27,500 nt of DNA from Chrysomallon squamiferum (lineage: Eukaryota; Mollusca; Gastropoda; Neomphalida; Peltospiridae): contig CM022667.1 in the NCBI GenBank assembly GCA_012295275.1, positions 7,720,038 to 7,747,537 on the forward strand, read 5' to 3'. This document shows, one piece after another, positions 19,920 through 27,500 of the stretch (the first letter of the stretch is position 1; the number at the start of each line of letters is the position of its first letter). Below the pieces are notes generated by a model. That model was given only the letters and a program-made list of their open reading frames with translations, had not been told where the DNA came from and searched no databases. The position numbers and the translations under genes are program-made.

Positions 19920-20620
19920 ACTAAAACATTATTGTTTCCACTGACTAATTTACTACGCAGTCTACAGCGGACTGTTCACCTACTCGGAAATAACCTGTCA
20001 AGTGATAATGCGCGCCCGTGTTAGCTTACGTTAGATGGCGCATGCACTCAAGCAATAACGCCGCATCACTCTTGCAATTTAATGTCGAAAGCACATTAGC
20101 GGCAGCGTGAATAATACCTCTTCAGCGACGTCGCTTCCAGCAGTTTCAAATCAACACAGACGTCGGCTGTCAAAGGGAGGCAATCGAACGGAGATTCAGT
20201 TACCTGTACTTAAAGACTGGTCACGTGACCAAACTACATCCGGTGGTTGGATTCAGATTTCAGCGATTTTCTTGGCCTGTGTGAGTCGATCGTTACAGCG
20301 ACGATTACCTTGTCACGACGTTGACAAATATTTTGGCGTTGTCGACGTCGAGTTGCTATTGATCGTTAACTAGAACCCTTTCCTCGAGGCGCACACACTT
20401 CCGGTGTGGAAGAGCTAAAGGCTGAGTGCGCAGACTCCATTGTCTGATGGCTGTCTTCTCGACGCACTTCAAAGAAAAGCAAATCACTTTTATCCTGACA
20501 GACAAAGTGATAGATCATATTACATTAACATAGACGACAAAACATCCTTGCTTCATCTTCACATCGATTACAGCGTGCGACGTCTTCAAAGTGTATCACA
20601 GAAACAGATACACAGTCTGT
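19920..20620. promoter_or_regulatory. CpG-bearing island with TCACGTGA-ETS composite
   Basis: GGTCACGTGACC (20219-20230) is a perfect twelve-base palindrome. ACATCCGGT (20236-20244, an ETS site) follows five bases later, and ACTTCCGGT (20397-20405, optimal ETS) lies 150 bp on. GCGCATGC near 20038 is NRF1-like. The 88-codon frame at 20107-20373 lacks an ATG start (it begins GTG) and matches nothing recognisable. The motif set is typical of active animal promoters or enhancers. Confidence 0.4.
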
Positions 20621-20727
20621 AACTTCTAACATTCTTACTACGTGATATTTTTCATCTGTCTCTCCTCCATCTATTTATCAGTTCATTCAGTTCCACCCTT
20701 TTTTTCTTCTCAATATCTGATTTAAAT

Positions 20728-20867
20728 GCATACATATATACATACATACATACATACATACATGCATACACACACACATACATATATACATACACACACA
20801 CACATACATACATACATACACAAACATACATACATACATACATACAGACACACATACATACATACAT
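20728..20867. repeat. (ATAC)n / (CA)n repeat
   Basis: CATACATA units with CACACA and TATA patches. The minus-strand frame is a Tyr-Val-Cys-Met repeat artefact. Confidence 0.97.
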
Positions 20868-21131
20868 GAATATTTGTCTCTAATTCGTGATTTATCAGAT
20901 AATTAAAAAAACTAACAATCTGACATTCAGTCGCTGATAAAAAATAAATAAAAAAATAAAAGTATTTTTCCTACCTGTAAATTAATCATTTCTTAATTTT
21001 TTTATTCTATTTTATTTTTATCGTCATCATCATAATCACCATTTTTGTTTGTTTGTTTTAATTTATTTTGAGTGTGTCTTATTTTTGTTTTTATTATTCT
21101 ATTTTATTAATGTTGTTTGTTGTCGGTGGTT
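20868..21131. other. AT-rich flank, no gene
   Basis: A/T-rich with short T runs; nothing recognised. Confidence 0.5.
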
Positions 21132-21176
21132 TTATTATTATCATCATCATCATCATCATCATCATTATCATCATTA

Positions 21177-21240
<64 letters not shown>
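21132..21240. repeat. (ATC)n then (ATT)n microsatellite
   Basis: ATC units at about 21140-21175 pass into ATT to 21240. Confidence 0.97.
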
Positions 21241-21291
21241 GATTTTAAAGTACTGATAATAATATTTGAATTTCATTAAATGGAATTAAAT

Positions 21292-21316
21292 ATAATAATA
21301 ATAATAATAAAAGCAA

Positions 21317-21352
<36 letters not shown>
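21292..21352. repeat. (AAT)n-(ATT)n inverted microsatellite (hairpin)
   Basis: AAT units (21292-21308) and ATT units (21318-21334) are perfectly complementary over 17 bp around a nine-base loop; ATT continues to about 21352. Confidence 0.93.
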
Positions 21353-21353
<1 letters not shown>

Positions 21354-21683
21354 TAAATATTTAAAATGAACACAGACATAAAACTTTCCATTGTTAGATA
21401 ACTGTGGCTGCGCTGGTTAGAACGGGAAATAACTACGTCACTGGTTATTTTATGTTAGAGGTATACTCTTCTCCATACAGACCTCTATGTACGAGTAGAA
21501 TCCTGTGAATACAAGCGATGTCGAAGTCGTACAGTTAAAATAAAACAGAGAAAGCCAGATAGAATACTGATACTGTAACATTGCTGTTTGTGAGAAGTCA
21601 GCGGCTGATTTCACTGGTTTTGTTGTAAACAGGCAGAGAGAGCTAAGTCATGTGAAAGTTTGTACAAGGAAATATTATATTAG
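21353..21683. other. Unique stretch, no gene recognised
   Basis: Mixed composition with a CRE-like TACGTCACT near 21434. No open frame of note. Confidence 0.5.
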
Positions 21684-21902
21684 GAACAACACTAACAACA
21701 ACAACAACAATAATAATAACAAAAACAATAATAAAAAATATAATAACAGCAATAAATAAATAAATAAATAAATAAATAAACTCATTCATGCAACTACAAC
21801 AATTGTATTAATAATACTAAAAATGACGGTGATTAAAATAAATAAATAAATAAATATTAATAATAATAATAATAATAATAAGAAGAAGAAGAAGAAGAAG
21901 AA
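21684..21902. repeat. (AAC)n, (AAAT)n, (AAT)n, (AAG)n repeats
   Basis: AAC/AAT units at about 21690-21720, AAAT at about 21751-21780, AAAT/AAT at about 21837-21880, AGA units at about 21881-21902, separated by short unique sequence. Confidence 0.92.
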
Positions 21903-22112
21903 GGTAAATAACTATAAAAATGAAGATAAAGTCAGTAAGTAATAAAAACAGTTTCTCAGACGGTTAAGTGAGTTTGTAAAAATAGTTTATTGATTTCTGT
22001 ATAATATTGTCACTAATGGAACATTTATCACAAAATCACTTTTAGTTATTTTTGTTATTTTCCTAAAGGCGGCCATTTCCTGATGAATGCGTTTTTCTGT
22101 CTTGTGTTACAT

Positions 22113-22197
22113 GAACTAAATGTGTATTTGAACTAAATGTGTATTTGAACTAAATGTGTATTTGAACTAAATTTGTATTTGAACTAAATTTGTATTT
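22113..22197. repeat. Five-copy 17-bp tandem repeat
   Basis: Exact 17-bp units GAACTAAATGTGTATTT; the first three carry ATGTG and the last two ATTTG. The step change suggests two rounds of duplication. Confidence 0.95.
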
Positions 22198-22550
22198 TTG
22201 TTTTCATATCGGTTTTCTCGGCCACTTCATTGTCTGAAATATTTCACAGTAGTCTGATGACAGAGAGAAGAATTATACAGGTAGATTTTAGTTTTATTTA
22301 AAATGTACCTACATACAAACACTGAAATAATGTAGTTAGTAGATAGAAACACAGATGAACAGATTTCTGTTTATAAATAAATGTAAAAATAGATAATATA
22401 TATATATATATATATACACATCATGAAGGTTGAGACGAATATGAAATTAAATAACATAGACTGTTATGTCTATAATCTTTTTTCTTTCTTCTTTTATTTT
22501 TCATTTTCTTTGGTTTCTTTTTGTTTTCTCTCTGTCTCTCTCTTCTATCT

Positions 22551-22609
<59 letters not shown>

Positions 22610-22850
22610 TACTTGGATGTTACACTTCTAATATAAATGTTTATAATTAACGTCACTTTAAGTAATATTATACTAATACACGCACAAACCGACACGCAGA
22701 AACACGGAGACGTGCAGAAACACGCAAACACACAAACATTAAAAGATTTATATTCCGTCATCAATAGCTGCCAGCAGAAATATAATCCCTCATAAAAGAA
22801 GACAAAGAAAAATCCATGAAAAACCTTTTTGTTTATTAGTGCGCATTGTA
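22198..22850. repeat. AT-rich stretch holding (TA)n and (TTTA)n
   Basis: TA units at about 22396-22416 and twelve TTTA units at 22564-22611. Pyrimidine-rich sequence (TTTC/TCTC) at about 22480-22550 precedes the second. No gene was seen; frames here are Phe/Tyr/Ser-rich artefacts. Confidence 0.85.
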
Positions 22851-23400
22851 CATTTAGAAAGTCGCGCATGGATACACAATAAATAGTGCAGCTAACAACA
22901 AAAGGATGCTAATCATTCGTTTATTTCCGGTGGAATGAAGCGGAGCGGACGTGAGGATATTTTACATCGACGTAATCAAACAACACACATCTACTTCGCC
23001 ATTAATAAATCAATGATTGTTAAGTCAGTTTTCATTACGGTACTTATACGCAGCCACGTCGCGTGGCTTTCCGACGTTGCGTAAAAGATCGATCTGTGAC
23101 GTAAATTAAAATCATACTCGTTCAGTAATTTTCCTGTTGGTGTAAACAAAATTTCCGATTCGAGAGAGAGCATCCGGGCGGGAAACTACGTATCTGGGAT
23201 GCAAATGAGTTCTTTAGATTGGAAAAAAGAGCTATTTCCGGTAACGAAACTGTTATATCTCCAAAGCAGGAGAGCTTCTTCCGCTGTTTTTCCAGTTTCA
23301 GCAGCTTGCGTCCTCGCAAACAAACAAAACAGCGGAGATATACATGGAAAAACGGAAACATTTCAAACTGAATTTGTTTGTGCAAAAAAATAAAAAATAA
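22851..23400. promoter_or_regulatory. CpG-bearing island with two ETS sites and a perfect inverted repeat
   Basis: ATTTCCGGT occurs at 22923-22931 and 23234-23242 in the same orientation. AGCCACG-TCG-CGTGGCT (23052-23068) is a perfect seven-base-pair inverted repeat. TTGCGTAA (C/EBP or PAR-bZIP type) lies near 23077, and GTGACGTAAA (CRE-like) near 23096. Open frames up to 117 codons on the minus strand (23122-23475) are not recognisable. Regulatory role inferred. Confidence 0.35.
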
Positions 23401-23725
23401 AAAAATAAATAAATAAATAATAGATTTACGAAATACATGTTGATTTTTTTGCCAGATAAAGTTTGAGTATCGCAATATTTTCCTTTCTTCCGTTTCACAA
23501 AATTAAAAGACATATTAATTTTATTTAGTTTTGTACTAATAAATTTTCAACAATTCATCCCATTTCTTAATCATCATTTTGCATCTTTATTAATAAAGTT
23601 TTTAAATTTCTAGTCAAATATTATGAAATGATTGTCAAATTTTTCTGAAATAATAATAATAATAAAATTTTATATATTTATATAAAATATAAAGTATTTA
23701 CATCAAATCGTTGTTCATTATTAAG
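23401..23725. other. AT-rich stretch, no gene
   Basis: Short AAAT tract at about 23400-23420 and an AAT tract at about 23650-23665. Nothing else was recognised. Confidence 0.55.
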
Positions 23726-23749
23726 AACACACACACAGAGACATACACA

Positions 23750-23803
<54 letters not shown>
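23726..23803. repeat. (CA)n and pure (GA)n tract
   Basis: Short CA run at about 23726-23737, then 49 bp of uninterrupted GA/AG (23755-23803). Confidence 0.97.
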
Positions 23804-23805
<2 letters not shown>

Positions 23806-23859
23806 CACATAATGTTATAATTTTAGTATCAGATTATGTTAACAAATGCTGAAAAGAAG

Positions 23860-24125
23860 CATTGACAACTACGGCATCTTGAGATTTAACGTGCAGCACG
23901 AGACATGCACGAGCCACCTGCTAGAGATATAACTCACGTGACCTCGTGCAATCAGCGAAACTGTGGTAACAGATTTTTTTGTATCAAATTATCAGATTAC
24001 CAGGTTTGCCGTTACTGTGACATCTGTAAACACGAGAAACATTTCGAGAGTTTAAACGAGAGACAGATGTACCTACAGTCAGAAGTCGACAAGGTTTTAC
24101 AACACAGGCGAGTGTGAACAGAAAA
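23860..24125. promoter_or_regulatory. Small island with TCACGTGA; contains an unassigned 70-codon frame
   Basis: TCACGTGA lies at 23934-23941 and is followed by CC, as at 10692 and 20219. The plus-strand ATG frame 23905-24117 encodes 70 residues with six cysteines, including a CRYCDICKHE segment and a polar, helix-prone end. Its composition is more protein-like than any other intergenic frame, but it resembles no family I know. Both readings are open; the regulatory one rests on the palindrome. Confidence 0.25.
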
Positions 24126-24603
24126 TTACCTTCTTAAATTCTCTCTGATATCACCAGGCAATATGTCTTTGGAACAAAGAACCAAGTCACGCATTAAAAA
24201 CAAAATTAAAAAAGAAAGAAAGAAAGAGAACTGGGGGAAAAAAAGAAGATTCGTGCATAATTAGAGAAAGTATTTTTTACGTGATATAATATTTGTTATC
24301 TTACACTTCCATCAACAACACACAACTGTGCGCTCTTCGCATGTTAAAAAGTGGTTTAGAAGCGTAACATTAAGAAGAGATAAAGTGCAGTTCACGTGCA
24401 GACGACCCATTACCAGCGAGGAAAACTGTCACCACAGACCGCTTAATTAACGCGACTTTGTTTTAACTGCATCTGGTCGAGTTCGAGGCTGCACGTGTGA
24501 CATATGTCCGAGTGTTTAGTTCTGTTAAACAACGCGAACGTTTTCATCAGATACACGTCTGTTCAAAAACACGAGACTAGTCTGAGATCTGATTTGAGAA
24601 ATA

Positions 24604-24607
<4 letters not shown>
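24126..24607. other. Mixed stretch with two CACGTG boxes, no gene
   Basis: (AAAG)n-like sequence at about 24210-24230; CACGTG at 24393-24398 and 24492-24497 in a GC-richer segment (24340-24560). No coding frame was recognised. Confidence 0.45.

Positions 24608-24688
<81 letters not shown>
24608..24688. repeat. Pure (CT)n tract, 81 bp
   Basis: Uninterrupted TC/CT; first of two such tracts 217 bp apart. Confidence 0.98.
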
Positions 24689-24694
<6 letters not shown>

Positions 24695-24902
24695 CTTTTC
24701 TTTAATAACTGTTACAATTTAAACGAAGTGACATAAGATATAGATACTCATTCTCATTTTTTCTCTACGTTATAAGAAATATATTTTAAATTGTATTTAA
24801 AAAGCTTTGTGTATGTTGATGAAATAATTAGTAAAAAAATGAATTCATTTGTTAAGCCTTGTTTGAACAAATTTATTCTTTTGCTTGAAACTTTTTAGAC
24901 TT

Positions 24903-24905
<3 letters not shown>
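24689..24905. other. AT-rich spacer between two (CT)n tracts
   Basis: 217 bp of AT-rich DNA with no recognised feature. Confidence 0.5.

Positions 24906-24984
<79 letters not shown>
24906..24984. repeat. Pure (CT)n tract, 79 bp
   Basis: Second uninterrupted CT tract, same orientation and nearly the same length as 24608-24688. The minus-strand frame across it is an Arg-Glu repeat artefact. Confidence 0.98.
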
Positions 24985-24988
<4 letters not shown>

Positions 24989-25509
24989 AAAACCAAAGTG
25001 GCACGACATTTTTATGTTTATGGCTTTCCACTTCTTGACTGTGATCAATGTGATTTCTCGTTCTTTGATAGATATTGATCCCTCTCCTTTCCTCGCGTCT
25101 TTTTTTTTTTTTTTTTTTTACTTTATTTATTTTCAGCTTTGATTATTCTTCTGAAACATAACGTGAAAGTTCAAAATAATTAGCCATGAATAATTGTTCA
25201 GAAATCCAGTCATTACTTTGACGTTGTCGACGTTATGCTGTCAGAAGTGAACAAAGCCATCGTTCGCATGACTGAAGATGATGACCACGTATTGGCTGGT
25301 GTCGGATAAAATATGAAATGTATTTTAGTCTTTGTGCTGCCTACAATGAATAAATAAAAAAATATATTGACTTGTCGTTTAGCTGTTTGCAATTTAATTA
25401 TCTCCGTACAATTACAAATACACCTGACAGCGTGAAACTTGTGAAAAAAAACCCAGGTATAATTCTATATATTTTTATGTGTTTTGTGTGTCTTGTTTTT
25501 TCCTGGACA
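24985..25509. other. AT-rich stretch with poly(T), no gene
   Basis: T run at about 25100-25119. A short GC-richer patch (25215-25305) contains CGTTGTCGACGT, also present at 20337, and a reversed CCAAT (TATTGGCT). No gene. Confidence 0.5.
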
Positions 25510-25622
25510 TCCAGACAGACAGATAGAATGACAGAAAGACAGACAGAATGATAGACAGCTGGATATACATACATACATACATACATAATTAGATATATAT
25601 ATATATTGGAGAGAGAGAGAGA

Positions 25623-25665
<43 letters not shown>

Positions 25666-25680
25666 GTAAGTAGGTAAATA
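25510..25680. repeat. Compound (ACAG)n, (ATAC)n, (TA)n, (GA)n, (CA)n, (GTAG)n repeats
   Basis: GACAGACAGATAGA-type units at about 25513-25560, CATA at about 25564-25588, TA at about 25592-25606, GA at about 25608-25623, CA at about 25624-25663 and AGGTA units to 25680. Confidence 0.95.
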
Positions 25681-26336
25681 GACAAAGACATTGTGTATGT
25701 TTAAATAAATTAAATACAAATAATCGTGTATAAATTATAATACTTTAATTGTAAATTGTTAGAAAAAAGAAAAAGAAAATCTCGACAATACTAATAATAG
25801 ATTAAAATAATTAAATAAATAAGTGGATTAATAAATTAATATAAAAACCAACAGACTAACAGAAAAACGAAACAAGCAACAAACAAACAACAAATAAACA
25901 AATAATAAACTATCTAATGAATTAAATTAAAACAATCATTAAATTAAGATGAACGAAATAACTCCAAGATCAAATAAAACAGCATATTATAATATAATAA
26001 AATATATTACAAGTTTTGCAATACAACAGAAAGTTAGTTCAAATCAATACAAATCGAATTAAAATAAAATTAATATCAGAATAAAATATTTAATATAATA
26101 ATAATAATAAAGACCAGTTCTTAACAAGAAAAAAAAAAAGCAAAGTATTGATAATAAACAAAAATTAAAATAGTTTAAAACGTTTAAATAAAATAAAATG
26201 CCAGATTAAAATGAAATAAAATAAAATAAAACGAAGTACACAACCAAAATAAAATATAGTAAAATAAAATAAAACAAAATGTAATAAGATAAAATAAAAC
26301 GAAACAGAACAAAACGAAATAAAACGAAACAGATAA
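25681..26336. repeat. A-rich degenerate (AAAAT/AAAAC)n stretch
   Basis: About 650 bp dominated by AAAAT, AAAT and AAACG units, clearest at 26185-26335. No coding frame or site. Confidence 0.75.
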
Positions 26337-26700
26337 TGACGTCACTACTGGCAGTGATACACCGGTTTTACTTTGTTTCTAATCAATTTTCTCTGTTTAC
26401 CGCGAACCCTTCACTTTAAGTGCCAATCAGACCCAGCCTGACTTTGTAAGCTCGACAGTGACGTCATACAGTTGAACCTAGTCAGTTGAACCTACTCGTT
26501 CCTACAGCTACAGTGAACGGTTCACTTACTCGCAGCAGCTCGCGCACACAAACAACGAGGCGCGAGAAGATGAAAAATTGTCAATATTTTCCTTTTCGTC
26601 GCTCCATGATCCATTAATCCACTCGAGTCAGTTTTCTGCAATGAATGGTCCCTAGAAGAGTCGCTTCCTCCAGTGAAGTCCATCTGAGAGAGAACACACA
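26337..26700. promoter_or_regulatory. Island with two perfect CREs, CCAAT and a 15-bp palindrome
   Basis: TGACGTCA occurs at 26337-26344 and 26459-26466, with CCAATCAG near 26424 between them. CAGTTGAACCTA is directly repeated at 26469-26480 and 26483-26494. AGTGAAC-G-GTTCACT (26512-26526) is a perfect inverted repeat. CpG-rich sequence continues to about 26610. Promoter-like by motif content; no exon was recognised. Confidence 0.4.

Positions 26701-27500
<800 letters not shown>

Noticed and set aside
20107-20373. 88-codon plus-strand frame in the 20 kb island
   Set aside because: It has no ATG at the start and no recognisable motif, and the CpG-rich composition leaves few stops by chance.
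24845-25048. Arg-Glu repeat protein-like frame on the minus strand
   Set aside because: It is a direct translation of a pure GA/CT tract; no coding sequence on either side is convincing.
20337-25233. Shared 12-mer CGTTGTCGACGT at 20337 and 25222
   Set aside because: Similarity does not extend and twelve bases is too short to claim a repeat; recorded only because it carries three CpGs in AT-rich DNA.

Overview
The window is eukaryotic, animal nuclear DNA. It has a spliced exon with an intron acceptor, polyadenylation signals, no bacterial operons, an AT-rich background and an exceptional load of microsatellites. The only recognisable protein-coding sequence is the last exon of an ERG/FLI-type ETS transcription factor at the left edge (546-1065, plus strand). 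The C-terminal tail and the style of the repeats fit a lophotrochozoan, most likely a mollusc such as a cephalopod or gastropod. That placement is inference; the protein only proves an animal ERG/FLI orthologue.

Layout. 1-545 is the end of an intron. 546-1065 carries the ETS DNA-binding domain and the C-terminal tail, broken by an apparent one-base deletion in a G run at about 674-682. 1066 to roughly 1550-1670 is the 3' UTR. Everything after that, about 26 kb, looks intergenic. It alternates between simple repeats and GC-richer, CpG-bearing islands of 100-900 bp. The repeats are (AAT/ATT)n, seven long pure (GA/CT)n tracts, (TA)n, (CA)n, (ATAC)n, a 22-copy 32-bp minisatellite at 8671-9370, a degenerate 30-bp repeat at 3180-3870 and a 5 x 17-bp repeat at 22113-22197. 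The islands lie near 2690-2950, 3880-4560, 5130-5720, 7266-7470, 8170-8650, 9690-10110, 10610-10760, 11480-12370, 13380-13960, 14500-14720, 15430-15850, 16800-17390, 19920-20620, 22850-23400, 23860-24120, 24300-24600, 25190-25330 and 26330-26700.

The islands hold many perfect matches to classical transcription-factor motifs: 14 intergenic CACGTG boxes (four of them TCACGTGA), five TGACGTCA palindromes, about ten TTCCGG/CCGGAA ETS cores, a perfect RFX X-box, paired POU octamers, a nuclear-receptor-type palindrome and E2F-like sites. Two are tight composites: ETS plus RFX at 12001-12032, and TCACGTGA plus ETS at 20219-20244. The most interesting reading is that these islands are a cis-regulatory landscape (or unannotated promoters) downstream of an ETS gene, including sites the ETS protein itself could bind. 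That is a hypothesis from motif reading; no functional or conservation data are available here.

No rRNA, intact tRNA, CRISPR array, complete transposon or second convincing protein gene was found. The long low-complexity open frames are translations of microsatellites.
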